From Armatimonadetes bacterium CG06_land_8_20_14_3_00_66_21 (GTDB taxonomy: Bacteria; Armatimonadota; Abditibacteriia; CG2-30-66-41), in contig PEVN01000100.1 in assembly GCA_002779825.1 (NCBI GenBank), positions 1-37,946 of the forward strand: 37,946 bases of DNA. Reading direction: 5' to 3'. Below are positions 17,392 to 25,621 of this stretch, piece by piece (within the stretch, counting starts at the first letter, position 1; the number at the start of each line of letters is the position of its first letter). The notes under the pieces are model-generated. The model worked only from the letters and a program-made list of their open reading frames with translations. It was not told where the DNA came from and ran no database searches. The translations under genes and the position numbers were made by a program.

Positions 17392-17580
17392 CTGTTCACT
17401 GCCTTCCTGCGCGCGGCTGGGTACAATCGCGCTGAAGAGGCCCAGGCGCCCGGGGAGCGCTGCATCTCTGCTTCGTGCTGCGTCGCTGCCAACCTTGTCC
17501 CCGGCGCAGCTCGGGAGAGGAGAACGGCAAGAGACTCGTGCCGGACAGAGGGCACCGTATGCCCGAAGGAGATCACCCAG

Positions 17581-19008
17581 ATGACCAGACGACGACACGG
17601 CCGCCCGACGACGGCTCCGCTGCTTCTGCTGTTGGGCCCGCTCTGCCTCAGTGGCGGCGCGGAACCGGTAGCCCAAGCGTTCGCCGTTGCGGTCCCCCCG
17701 AAGATCGACGGCAGCCTCACCGACAAGTGCTGGCAGGCTGCGCCGACCGCCGGCAACTTCACCTTGCTCGGAAAGCAGCAACCCGCAAGCCAACCGACGG
17801 AGGTGTGGCTGGGCTACACGCAGACGCATCTGTACATCGCCGCGCGGATGCACGAGGACCGGCTGGACCAGCTTGTGGCGGCGGTCGAGAAGCGCGACGG
17901 GCCCGCGTGGGAAGATGACTGCTTCGAGGTCTTCCTGGCTCCAGTGACCGCGTCCGACCGGTACTATGCCCGCGAAGGTTGGGAACACACCGAAGTGGAA
18001 GTTCGCGGAACTTCCCCGGCAGGCGTGCAGCAGACGTAGGACAGAGGGTATTCTCCCAGACGGAGCCGAAGTCGCACCGGGACTTCGGTGTGTTCCCAAC
18101 CTTCGCGGGTATACCTCGACCACGGCCAGAACGCCTTCAACTGCCCCTGGGTTCGCATCGGCAGCGGCTGGGGCGAGGTGACGCCGCCGCAGGAAGAGAA
18201 GGAGCTTGCTGTTGCCCGTCAGCTCCTGCAGCAGACCGAAGCCCACCTCAAGGAGAAGGGCTGGCTCGACCTGGCGTATCTCTACGTCATCGATGAGCCC
18301 GGCGCGCAAGCATTCGACGGCGTGAAGCGGGCGTTCGCGCTGGCCGGCGAGTACGCCCCCGGGCTGCGGCGCCTGCTCACCTTCGGCTACGGCGCGACCC
18401 GGCCGTGGACGCCGGGCGCCGAGGGACTTCCCGCCTATGCCGACCTCGCAGGCTAGGTCGATATCTGGGTGCCGCACCTCGACTGCTTCGACCCGAGGTT
18501 CCTCGACACGCTGCGCGGCAAGGACAACAACGAGATCTGGGACTACATCTGCATTTCCGGCCAACTCCCCTACCCGAACATGTGGGCCATCGACTACCCC
18601 GGCGTCGTCAACCGAGTCGTCTACTGGCAGCTCTGGCAACAGCGTATTCAGGGCTTCCTGTATTGGGCGACGACGTACTGGCAGAAGAACGTCTGGGAGG
18701 ACCCGCTTTCCTACCCCGGTGGCAATGGTGATGGCAGCCTGCTCTACTGGGGCAAGGAGGGCCCCGTCAACTCGATCCGCTACGAGCTTGTCCGCGACGG
18801 CACCGAGGACTACGACATGTTGGCGAGGCTCAGCGACCTGGCGAAGACCACGAAAGACGCCGCTCTTCGCCGCGCCGCGGAGCGATTGCTCGACCTCAGC
18901 GACGCCACCCCGGAGTTCACGAAGTTCCCCAGCGACCCGCAGGTGCTGGAAGCGCGCCGGTTGGCGGTGGCGGAGATGGTTGAGCGGCTGACCCGGGCAG
19001 CGCGGTGA
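17581..19008 (+). pseudogene. DUF4091 (GH123-like) glycosidase, broken by an element and an in-frame stop
   Basis: ATG 17581 starts a signal peptide (APLLLLLGPLCLSGG) and a CBM9-like domain (KIDGSLTDKCWQAAP, VWLGYTQTHLYIAARM, WEDDCFEVFLAP). After DRYY the text enters the palindromic element at 17969, where the frame stops at TAG 18037-18039. Beyond the element the original frame resumes with VYLDHGQNAFNCPW and the DUF4091 hallmark YLYVIDEPG, then meets an in-frame TAG at 18454-18456 (AG-stop-VDIWVP). It then runs to the true C-terminus at TGA 19006-19008. The region that normally links the carbohydrate-binding domain to the barrel (a few hundred residues) is missing at the element, so the gene carries an insertion, a deletion and a nonsense mutation. 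Intact, it would be a secreted N-acetylhexosaminidase-like enzyme. Confidence 0.8.
17969..18109. mobile_element. 141-bp palindromic MITE-like element with perfect terminal inverted repeats
   Basis: The ends 17969-17995 and 18083-18109 are perfect 27-bp reverse complements (outer end CCCGCGAAGGTTGGGAACAC). Two further hairpins lie inside: GGAAGTT/AACTTCC at 17997-18015 and CCGAAGTC/GACTTCGG at 18066-18088. The second shares bases with the right terminal repeat, so two folds compete. Flanks are TATG on the left and TATACCTC on the right; the one-ended copy at 3466 keeps TATACCTC too, so the element may extend that far. There is no coding capacity, so any movement would need a transposase elsewhere. 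It interrupts the DUF4091 gene in frame on both sides. Confidence 0.8.
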
Positions 19009-19059
19009 CTCGTCCCGGCGCGCCTGGCTGTGGGAAGCAGGCGGCTTTGAGCGAGGCCG

Positions 19060-19449
19060 TCAGTGACGGTCCCCCTCCGCCTTGTCCACAAACAGCTCAA
19101 TCGCGCGCCCATCGGGGTCTTCGACGATGCAGCTCCGGTACCTGGGGTGGTCGATCTCCACAATGTCGTCGTCCTCAGGGAATTCAGTCCTCACCCGAGC
19201 CAGGTCGTCCTCCGACACCTCGAACCCGATGAGGCGAATGCAGACGTCATGGGCGTGATCGGACTGCCGAGCGTTGACCGGGTCGGCCGCTTCGGCGACC
19301 CAGAACTCGACGCCGCTGGTCCCAATGATTACGCCGTTGTCAACGTCGTACAGCTTCTCAAAGCCGAACTTCTCACGGTGCCACGCGAGGCTCCGTCCGA
19401 GGTCGCGGACGACAATGCCGACGGCGTTGAGGTTCTTGGGGGTGATCAT
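19060..19449 (-). CDS. VOC superfamily protein (glyoxalase/bleomycin-resistance fold)
   Basis: A 129-residue single-domain protein with two beta-alpha-beta-beta-beta units: VGIVVRDLGRSLAWHREKFG with GVEFWVAE, and IRLIGFEVSEDDLARV with CIVEDPDGRAIELFVDK. The closing DPDGRAIEL, whose Glu is a usual metal ligand, is typical of vicinal-oxygen-chelate proteins such as dioxygenases, epimerases and lyases acting on small molecules. ATG 19449 is chosen because GAGAGGAG lies about 8 bases upstream; the frame continues to 19593 without VOC-like sequence. The substrate is unknown. It is convergent with the broken DUF4091 gene and divergent from typA, with about 300 bases between (19450-19751) in which I see no other gene. 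Confidence 0.82.
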   Translation of the reverse strand: MITPKNLNAVGIVVRDLGRSLAWHREKFGFEKLYDVDNGVIIGTSGVEFWVAEAADPVNARQSDHAHDVCIRLIGFEVSEDDLARVRTEFPEDDDIVEIDHPRYRSCIVEDPDGRAIELFVDKAEGDRH

Positions 19450-19751
19450 TCTGCGCTCCTCTCCGGCGGAGCCGAGCAGTGGCGCTCGGGCGCCATGGCA
19501 AGATGATAGCATACACTCTATCCGCTCCCGCGTGCCACCGACCGAAGTAGTGCGTGTGCCGCTGCCCGCGGCAAGGCAGACGTCAGCCGCCATCGGGGTC
19601 TCTCTGCTTGTGTCCGGGGTTCGTATCCGCGGGGGTGGGCGCTCGGGCGTCTCCGCCTTCAGTTGGCTGTGCCTCTTTCTGTCCGCGAGCTATGCTCGCC
19701 GGCCTCTTCGGCTTCGACTCCCCAAACCTGTCTATTGGAATCCACAATCCC

Positions 19752-21599
19752 ATGCCGCACACCAGTCTGCGCAACATTGCCATCATTGCCCACGTCGACC
19801 ACGGGAAGACGACGCTCGTCGATGCTATGCTCCACCAGAGCGGTCTGTTCCGCGAGAACCAACACGTCGCCGAACGGATGATGGACAACATGGAACTGGA
19901 GCGTGAAAAGGGCATCACGATCATGGCGAAGAACGCCTCGATCCGCTACGGCGCGACGAAGATCAATATTGTCGACACGCCGGGGCACGCCGACTTCGGC
20001 GGCGAGGTGGAGCGCGTGCTGTCGATGGTCGACGGCGTGCTGCTCCTGGTCGACGCCGCCGAAGGGCCGCTGCCGCAGACGCGCTTCGTCCTGGGAAAAG
20101 CCCTGGAACTCGGGCTTCGGCCGTTAGTAGTCATCAACAAGATCGACCGCGACGACGCCCGTCCGCAGGAGGTCGTGAACGAGGTGTTCGACCTCTTCAT
20201 CGACCTCGACGCACCGGAGGAGCTGGCGGAGTTCCCGGTGGTCTACTCCGACGCCCGCCGCGGCATTGCCAAGCGGTCGCCCTCTGACCCCGATGGCGAC
20301 CTGCGCGTGCTGTTCGACCTGCTGGTCGAGTACATCCCCCCGCCGCGGACGGTGGGTAGGGACAAGCTCCAGTTCATGGTGCACAACCTGGACTACGACG
20401 AGTACGTGGGCCGGCTGGCAATCGGTCGCGTCGTGTCCGGTTCGCTGCACGCGGGCGACGAGGTGGCCATCGTTCGTGGGGAGCAACTCAAGGCGCAGGT
20501 GGAGATCACCCAAGCCTATCTGTTTGAGGGTCTCACGCGGGTGTCGGTAGACGAAATCCCCGCCGGGGAGATCGGTGCCATCGCGGGGGTGGCGGGCGGC
20601 GAGGCCGAGATCAATATCGGCGACACCGTCACCGACCTCGACAACCCCGCCGGCTTGCCGCCGCTGCATGTGGACGAGCCGACCATCGCGATGGTCTTCG
20701 GCCCCAGCACGTCGCCTTTCGCCGGGAAAGAAGCCACGTACTCGACCTCGCGCCATCTCCGCGAGCGGCTTGAGCGAGAAGCGCTGGGCAATGTGTCGAT
20801 CCAGCTCGAAGACACCGGCCAGCCCGACCGGCTACGAGTCCTGGGGCGCGGCGAGCTGCAGATGGCGATCCTGATCGAGACCATGCGCCGCGAGGGCTAC
20901 GAGATGGAGGTCTCCCGGCCCGAGGTCCTGACCCGGCGCGACAACGGCAACCTGTTAGAGCCCTACGAGTTGGTGTACGTCGACGTGCCCGACGCCTACG
21001 TCGGCTCGGTGACGGAGTTCCTGGGCACCCGGAAGGGAGCCCTGCGCAACCTCGTCAACCACGGCGCCGGCCGGGTACGCATGGAGTTCGAGATCCCCTC
21101 GCGCGGGCTCATCGGCTTCCGCTCCGGCTTCCTGACCGAGACCCGCGGCACCGGCATTCTCAACACGCTCTTCTCCCGTTGGGGCGAGTGCCAAGGCCCG
21201 ATCCCCCAACGCCCCACCGGCGCCCTGGTCGCCGACCGGCAGGGCGTGTCGACCACCTACTCGCTCTTCCACCTCCAGCAGCGCGGCACCATGTTCATCC
21301 GCGAGAACGAGCGCGTCTACGAAGGCATGGTCATCGGCGAGAACTCCCGCGAAGGCGACATGAACGTCAACGTCGTCAAGGAGAAAAAGCTGACGAACAT
21401 GCGCGCTTCCAGCGCCGACGAAGCACTGCGGCTGATCCCCTTCCGACCGATGTCGCTGGAGCAGTCGCTGGAGTTCATCAACGACGACGAGTTCGTCGAG
21501 GTCACCCCCAAGTCCATCCGCCTGCGCAAACGGACGCTAAGCGCCTCCGACCGCGGGCGCGTCCTGGGACGGGCGAAGAAGGAACGGAACGGGGAGTGA
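19752..21599 (+). CDS. typA: ribosome-associated translational GTPase TypA/BipA
   Basis: A 615-residue protein, the normal length for TypA/BipA, a translational GTPase that binds the 70S ribosome and helps large-subunit assembly under stress. The GTPase motifs are complete: AHVDHGKTT (G1), [11 protein letters not shown] (G2 region), DTPGHADF (G3) and [10 protein letters not shown] (G4). Domains II, III and V follow, and the C-terminal region ([20 protein letters not shown]) contains the TypA-specific segment. ATG 19752 fits the usual short N-terminus before [14 protein letters not shown]; an in-frame ATG at 19692 would add 20 residues and cannot be excluded. The gene stands alone between a minus-strand VOC gene and the minus-strand operon region. 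Nothing odd is seen in it. Confidence 0.96.
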   Translation: MPHTSLRNIAIIAHVDHGKTTLVDAMLHQSGLFRENQHVAERMMDNMELEREKGITIMAKNASIRYGATKINIVDTPGHADFGGEVERVLSMVDGVLLLVDAAEGPLPQTRFVLGKALELGLRPLVVINKIDRDDARPQEVVNEVFDLFIDLDAPEELAEFPVVYSDARRGIAKRSPSDPDGDLRVLFDLLVEYIPPPRTVGRDKLQFMVHNLDYDEYVGRLAIGRVVSGSLHAGDEVAIVRGEQLKAQVEITQAYLFEGLTRVSVDEIPAGEIGAIAGVAGGEAEINIGDTVTDLDNPAGLPPLHVDEPTIAMVFGPSTSPFAGKEATYSTSRHLRERLEREALGNVSIQLEDTGQPDRLRVLGRGELQMAILIETMRREGYEMEVSRPEVLTRRDNGNLLEPYELVYVDVPDAYVGSVTEFLGTRKGALRNLVNHGAGRVRMEFEIPSRGLIGFRSGFLTETRGTGILNTLFSRWGECQGPIPQRPTGALVADRQGVSTTYSLFHLQQRGTMFIRENERVYEGMVIGENSREGDMNVNVVKEKKLTNMRASSADEALRLIPFRPMSLEQSLEFINDDEFVEVTPKSIRLRKRTLSASDRGRVLGRAKKERNGE

Positions 21600-21783
21600 G
21601 GCGGGCGGGGCGGCGAGTGTAGGCCGGACTTCGCTCGCAGAGGACGCCGGCAAGGGTCTGCTGGGACACGCCGAGCCGCTCGGCGAACACGCGTGGTACT
21701 GCCTCAGACTCCGCCGTGAGCGGCGCTCGCCGCACCCCTCCAGCATCGCCACGCGCGGAACGAGAGATCGGCGCCCTGCAGGA

Positions 21784-22737
21784 TCAATCGTGCAAGACGC
21801 ACCCGATTGGCTCGCCGCGGCGGAGGTTGCCGAAGCAAGCTTCGTCGCATTCGGTGCAGAAGAGGATTTCGTCGAGCCGGCCTGCTTGGGTCTTCCTGGG
21901 CCATTCCGGGTCGGCGATCAGCCCGCGCCCGATGGCGACGAGATCGGCTCGGCCTTGTTCGAGGGCGGTCACTGCCCGGTCATGCTGGCACATGTTGTTG
22001 ACGGCGATGACGGGGATGGTCAGCTCGCTGGCGAAGGGGGCGGCCAACTCGGCAGGTTCGTCGATCCCGGCTGGGGAGAGATCGAGAACGTCCAGTCCGG
22101 CGGCCTGCAGGCGACGGGCGAACTGAAGGCTGTCGTCGAGGGGATAGTCCTCCCCCAGTCGTGGCGTGTGTCGGTAGAAGAGCAGCGTCTCGTCGCTCAG
22201 GCGCTCGCGCAGCGTGGACACGATGCGGAGGCCCAGCTTCATGCGGCCTTCGAGCGCTTGGCCGCCGTAGTCGTCGGTGCGGCTGTTGGCGACGGGCGAG
22301 AAGAACCGGTTGAGCAGGAAGCCGTGCGCGCCGTGGGGCTCGACGCCGGCGAAGCCTGCTTCCTCGCAGACTCGGGCGGCCGTCACGAACTGCTCGACCA
22401 CGCGGTCGAGGTCTGCCAGACTGAAGTCGGCCGGTTCTGCCAGTCCCTCGGTCTGCGCGAGGAAGAGTTGGACAACGGGCAGCGCTCCTTCGGTCGTGAT
22501 CGCGTCCGCGAGCCCGCGCATGTTGGCGGCAGTGAAGTCAGTGCCAAACAGGTGGACGCGCATCGCCTCGACGATGACGCAGCCGACACCACCGGCGGCA
22601 ATAGTGCGGTACCACTTGAGCCCCTCGGGGCCGACGACGTCGCGGCAGGTGACCATCGGTGGGCAGACCAGTCGGTTGCGCAGTTCATGAGTGCGGATTG
22701 GGAGGGGCTGGAAGAGGACGGCGTGTTGTGGGTTCAT
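21784..22737 (-). CDS. Old Yellow Enzyme-family NADH:flavin oxidoreductase
   Basis: A 317-residue FMN-binding TIM-barrel enzyme. Family markers are LRNRLVCPPMVT near the N-terminus, VEPHGAHGFLLNRFFSP with SRTDDYGG in the middle, and DLVAIGRGLIADPEW for FMN phosphate binding. The C-terminus carries C-x2-C-x3-C-x11-C (starting CTECDEACFG), the 4Fe-4S cluster arrangement of 2,4-dienoyl-CoA reductase and trimethylamine dehydrogenase types. The protein then ends, so it is the barrel plus cluster without the pyridine-nucleotide domains. It would reduce an activated alkene, taking electrons from a partner or NAD(P)H. It starts at ATG 22737 and is the last gene of the long minus-strand block. The 184 bases between it and typA hold no gene I can support. 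Confidence 0.88.
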   Translation of the reverse strand: MNPQHAVLFQPLPIRTHELRNRLVCPPMVTCRDVVGPEGLKWYRTIAAGGVGCVIVEAMRVHLFGTDFTAANMRGLADAITTEGALPVVQLFLAQTEGLAEPADFSLADLDRVVEQFVTAARVCEEAGFAGVEPHGAHGFLLNRFFSPVANSRTDDYGGQALEGRMKLGLRIVSTLRERLSDETLLFYRHTPRLGEDYPLDDSLQFARRLQAAGLDVLDLSPAGIDEPAELAAPFASELTIPVIAVNNMCQHDRAVTALEQGRADLVAIGRGLIADPEWPRKTQAGRLDEILFCTECDEACFGNLRRGEPIGCVLHD

Positions 22738-22744
22738 GAGGGTT

Positions 22745-22798
22745 CCTGATTCTGGATTTTGGGTTTCGGATTTGGGGTTTCGGACTTCGGACTTGGGG
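22745..22798. repeat. GATTTTGGGTTTCGG-type low-complexity repeat
   Basis: Near-tandem 8-9-mers (GATTCTGGATTTTGGG, TTTCGGATTTGGGG, TTTCGGACTTCGGACTTGGGG) fill the bases just upstream of the oxidoreductase start. They resemble the units in the 34890-35030 repeat and are more T-rich than the surrounding sequence. They would be in the leader of the oxidoreductase mRNA. Confidence 0.5.
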
Positions 22799-22809
22799 TC
22801 ACTCGGTGA

Positions 22810-23007
22810 CTACCCCTGGGCATGCTCCTGCGCCGGACTAACCGGTTGCTGCGGGGCGATTGCTGCGCGCCGGCGGAGTCGCTTCCGTCGTCTGGGTGCC
22901 AGCGCCGCCCAGTGCTTCCTGGTCAGGCTGGGATAGCTGGCCGCCTTGCGGCGCCAGTTGTCCATGCAGTTCAAGACGTAGCGGAATGGTAGGGTTGCCG
23001 TCATCAT
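22810..23007 (-). CDS. small arginine-rich protein, unknown
   Basis: A 65-residue frame starting ATGATG at 23007 with GGAGG about 9 bases upstream, the best evidence that it is translated. The N-terminus has one short hydrophobic/aromatic patch (TATLPFRYVLNCMDNW) and the middle is very basic (RRKAASYPS, then APRRRKRLRRRAAI), like an RNA- or DNA-binding tail. It lies between gpsA (83 bases upstream) and the oxidoreductase gene (72 bases downstream) on the same strand, and could be co-transcribed with them. No family is recognised. In GC-rich DNA such Arg-rich frames also arise by chance, so it is a candidate only. Confidence 0.4.
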   Translation of the reverse strand: MMTATLPFRYVLNCMDNWRRKAASYPSLTRKHWAALAPRRRKRLRRRAAIAPQQPVSPAQEHAQG

Positions 23008-23090
23008 CCTTGCCTCCGTGGTCGTGGGAAGGTCAGCATGGCACAGGTTGAGGAGGTCACTCGGCTGTCGGCGCCCGGCGCGCTGCCGGG

Positions 23091-24113
23091 CTACTCTGCC
23101 TCGGCCTTGACGCCGCGCGACATCAGTTCGGAGACCGACTGGCGTGGTGAGTGGCCCTCAAATAGGATGGCGTGGAGCTGCTCAGTGATGGGCACTTCCA
23201 CGTCGTGGAGGCGCGCTTGCCGCAAAGCCTCGCGGGTGGTGTCGATGCCTTCGGCGACCATCGGCGTGCTCTCAGTGATGTCGCCAAGGGTCTCGCCCTG
23301 GCCGAGCCGGAAGCCGACGGTGTGGTTGCGGCTCTTGGTGCTGGCGCAGGTTGTGTACAGGTCGCCGACGCCAGAGAGTCCGTAGAACGTCTCTCGCTGC
23401 GCGCCCAGTGCCATGCCCAGGCGGACCATCTCAGCCAGTCCGCGGGTGACGAGGGTGGCCTTCGTGTTATCGCCGAACCCCAGCCCGTCGTTCAGTCCGG
23501 CGCCGATGGCGATGATGTTCTTCAGGGCGCCGCCCAGTTCGACGCCGGCTACGTCGCGGTTGGTGTAGACGCGGAAAGTCGGCGCCGTGAGCAGCGCCTG
23601 CGCGCGCTCGGCCGCTGTTTGATCGGCGGAGGCAACCACGGTGGCAGCGGGAATCCCAGCCACCAGCTCACGAGCCAAGTTGGGCCCGGAGAGCGCCACC
23701 AGGCTGACGTTTCGCTCGTCGCCCCAGACGTCGCGCATGACTTCCGTCGGGCGGCGGCCGGCACCGACTTCCAGCCCTTTGGCTGCCGAGACAACGGTGG
23801 TGCCCTCGCGCAGGAACGGGACCATCTCCTGGCACATGGACCGCAGCCACCGACACGGCACAACGACGATCAGCACCTCCACCTCGGCCATCGCCTCGGC
23901 GAGGCTGGTGGTGGGGTGAAGCGACCCGGGCAACAGGAAACCGGGCAAGTAGACCTCGTTGACGCGCGTGCGGGTGATGACGTCGACGACCTCCGGCTCT
24001 TTCACCCAGAGTCGTACCGACAGCCCCTTGGTGCCCAACAGCCACCCAAGCGCTGTGCCCCAGGAGCCGCCGCCGATGACGGCCACGCTGGAAGGGGTGC
24101 TTTGGCTGCTCAT
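23091..24113 (-). CDS. gpsA: glycerol-3-phosphate dehydrogenase [NAD(P)+]
   Basis: A 340-residue soluble enzyme that reduces dihydroxyacetone phosphate to sn-glycerol 3-phosphate, the backbone for phospholipids. The N-terminal Rossmann motif is VIGGGSWGTALGWLL. The catalytic region includes SAAKGLEVG, SGPNLARELVAG, the active-site lysine segment GGALKNIIAIGAGL and the conserved FGDNTKATLVTRGLAEM and LSGVGDLYTTCAS. It starts at ATG 24113, which overlaps the TGA of plsY by four bases (ATGA), so translation of the two genes is probably coupled. GpsA makes the acceptor that PlsY acylates. Nothing unusual in length or motifs. Confidence 0.96.
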   Translation of the reverse strand: MSSQSTPSSVAVIGGGSWGTALGWLLGTKGLSVRLWVKEPEVVDVITRTRVNEVYLPGFLLPGSLHPTTSLAEAMAEVEVLIVVVPCRWLRSMCQEMVPFLREGTTVVSAAKGLEVGAGRRPTEVMRDVWGDERNVSLVALSGPNLARELVAGIPAATVVASADQTAAERAQALLTAPTFRVYTNRDVAGVELGGALKNIIAIGAGLNDGLGFGDNTKATLVTRGLAEMVRLGMALGAQRETFYGLSGVGDLYTTCASTKSRNHTVGFRLGQGETLGDITESTPMVAEGIDTTREALRQARLHDVEVPITEQLHAILFEGHSPRQSVSELMSRGVKAEAE

Positions 24114-24739
24114 GTCTGCTCCTCTGTCGGCGGCCGGTCGGCGGCGCCCTTCAGCCGACCGAACTTGTTCTCCTCACCGCGGAGCAGCCGTTTGATGTTG
24201 GGCACGTGGCGGGCGATGACAGCCGCCCCCGCCAGGAGGGAAAACACCACCAGCGGCGTGGAGTGGTGCGTGACGAGGATCACGGCGGGGTAGGTAATCG
24301 AGCCGGCGATTGACCCCAGTGAAACGTACCGCGTCGTCAGCACCATCGTCAGCCACACGACGAACGTGAAGGCCGCAGCCGCGGGCGTCAGTGCGAAGAG
24401 CACCCCCAGCGTCGTGCAGACGCCGCGGCCCCCCTTGAACTTCAGGAACAACGACCAGTTGTGCCCGGCAATGGCAGCGCTGCCGACAAGCAATCGCCAC
24501 ACGTCGTTGCCGGGGAGGAAATGGTGAGCGATCAACGTCGGCACCATTCCTTTGGCCAAGTCCAAGGCAAACACGAGGCAAGCCAGCGGGGGACCGGCGA
24601 CCCGCCAGACGTTGGTGAAGCCGATGTTCCCGCTACCCGCTTGCCGAACGTCGATCCCCTTGACGAGCTTGCATAGCCAGTAGCCGAAGGGAACGGAGCC
24701 AATCACGTAGCTGCCGAGGAGGAATGCTGCTGGGGCCAA
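24110..24739 (-). CDS. plsY: acyl-phosphate:glycerol-3-phosphate acyltransferase
   Basis: A 209-residue polytopic inner-membrane protein that transfers an acyl group from acyl-phosphate to glycerol 3-phosphate. Family motifs are GSVPFGYWLCKL, the loop VRQAGSGNIGFTNVWR, the phosphate-binding GHNWSLFLKFKGGRGV with TTLGVLF, and ARHVPNIKRLLRGEENKF at the C-terminus, among five to six hydrophobic segments. The open frame extends to 24916, but that extension runs through a dispersed repeat. AGGAGA about 7 bases upstream of TTG 24739 marks that TTG as the start and gives the normal family length. It overlaps gpsA by four bases. The rare TTG start may keep expression modest. Confidence 0.93.
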   Translation of the reverse strand: MAPAAFLLGSYVIGSVPFGYWLCKLVKGIDVRQAGSGNIGFTNVWRVAGPPLACLVFALDLAKGMVPTLIAHHFLPGNDVWRLLVGSAAIAGHNWSLFLKFKGGRGVCTTLGVLFALTPAAAAFTFVVWLTMVLTTRYVSLGSIAGSITYPAVILVTHHSTPLVVFSLLAGAAVIARHVPNIKRLLRGEENKFGRLKGAADRPPTEEQT

Positions 24740-24763
24740 CGGTTTGTCTCCTGTGTGAATGCC

Positions 24764-24840
24764 GTATCGCAGGCATCCTGCCTGCATATTGTGCACCGCC
24801 ACCGGCCGGTGCGACGAGGCAGGCAGGATGCCTGCGGTAC
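24764..24840. repeat. GCAGGCATCCTGCCTGC dispersed inverted repeat
   Basis: Left arm 24764-24785 (GTATCGCAGGCATCCTGCC) and right arm 24819-24840 pair at 21 of 22 positions. Each arm is itself palindromic (GCAGGCATCC/TGCCTGC), and the centre contains a further hairpin (GCACCG ... CGGTGC). From memory, GTACCGCAGGCATCCTGCC units are common between genes in several environmental phyla. It lies directly upstream of the plsY ribosome site. Confidence 0.75.
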
Positions 24841-24903
24841 GTGCTCCTCCGGTGTGGTGCCCAACCGGAGGGCGGGCGTGAGTGATTCCTACGAGAATGT
24901 ACT

Positions 24904-24966
24904 CCGGACGCCCCAACTTGTTGGGGTACCGCTTGCGCTCAGCCCCCGAACAAGTTCGGGCGTCCA
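24904..24966. repeat. dispersed GGACGCCC...AACTTGTTCGG inverted repeat, copy 2
   Basis: Left arm at 24904-24926 (CCGGACGCCCCAACTTGTTG) and right arm at 24943-24966 are near-complementary around a 16-base centre. The arms match those at 15375-15442. Together with the 24764-24840 repeat it fills most of the 271-base gap between plsY and hisH; the rest shows no gene. Confidence 0.7.
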
Positions 24967-25010
24967 GTGGCCGCGTTTCCAGGCGACGTGGCGCTCGACC
25001 AACGGGTGAA

Positions 25011-25616
25011 TCAAAGCCGCGCGAAGTTGTCGAGCAAGCGCAGGCCGAGCTGGCCGCTCTTCTCTGGATGAAACTGGCTCGCGAATACGTTGTCGCGCCA
25101 GACGGCAGAACAGAACTCCTGCCCGTGGCGGGTCACGACGGCGACGTCTGCGCCGTTCTCCGGCACCGGGAAGTAGGAGTGCACGAAGTACATCCGCGTG
25201 CCCTCGGGGATGCCGGCGAGGTGGGGCGCGGGCTGCTTGAGGACGATCTCGTTCCACCCCATGTGGGGGATGCGCAACTCGGAGGTTTCGGTGAACCGGA
25301 TGACCTCGCCGGGCACGATCCCCAGGCCGGTGTGCTCGCCCCTCTCCGCGCTGCGGTCGAACAAGACCTGAAGCCCGAGGCAGATTCCGAGGAACGGGCG
25401 TCCGGAAGCCACCTGTTGCTTGAGCGGCTCGACAAGGCCGGCAGCGCGGAGGTTCTCCATGCAGGCGCCGAACGCCCCTACGCCTGGAAGCACCACCTTG
25501 TCCGCATTCCCGACCACCTCCGGGTCGCCGCTGACTTGGACGGCGTGGCCCAGGTGGTCGAATGCTTTGGCGACGCTGAGCAGGTTGCCCATTCCGTAGT
25601 CGACGATGACAGTCAT
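25011..25616 (-). CDS. hisH: imidazole glycerol phosphate synthase, glutaminase subunit
   Basis: A 201-residue class-I amidotransferase that releases ammonia from glutamine and channels it to HisF for ring closure in histidine and AICAR synthesis. It begins VIVDYGMGNLLSVAKAF, the oxyanion region is PGVGAFGACM, the nucleophile is C79 in GICLGLQVLF, and the His-Glu pair is H183/E185 in FHPEKSG. HisH-specific PHMGWNEI and YFVHSYF are present. It starts five bases after the hisB stop, so the two are co-transcribed. HisF, its obligate partner, is not adjacent: plsY comes next, so hisF and hisA must lie outside the window. Confidence 0.95.
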   Translation of the reverse strand: MTVIVDYGMGNLLSVAKAFDHLGHAVQVSGDPEVVGNADKVVLPGVGAFGACMENLRAAGLVEPLKQQVASGRPFLGICLGLQVLFDRSAERGEHTGLGIVPGEVIRFTETSELRIPHMGWNEIVLKQPAPHLAGIPEGTRMYFVHSYFPVPENGADVAVVTRHGQEFCSAVWRDNVFASQFHPEKSGQLGLRLLDNFARL

Positions 25617-25621
25617 GGTAG

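Noticed and set aside
17422..17427. TACAAT as a -10 box for the DUF4091 gene.
   Set aside because: No acceptable -35 hexamer lies 16-18 bases upstream, and the leader would be about 150 bases.
17392..18639. The long minus-strand open frame upstream of the secreted glycosidase-like gene, giving an apparent 1048-residue protein.
   Set aside because: A signal peptide and ribosome site place the start at 17391; the upstream part is antisense to the DUF4091 gene and crosses the palindromic element.
21600..21783. Minus-strand text resembling a helix-turn-helix (VFAERLGVSQQTLAGVL) between typA and the oxidoreductase.
   Set aside because: It is too short, has no start site and runs into antisense of typA; at most a relic, with no second line of support.
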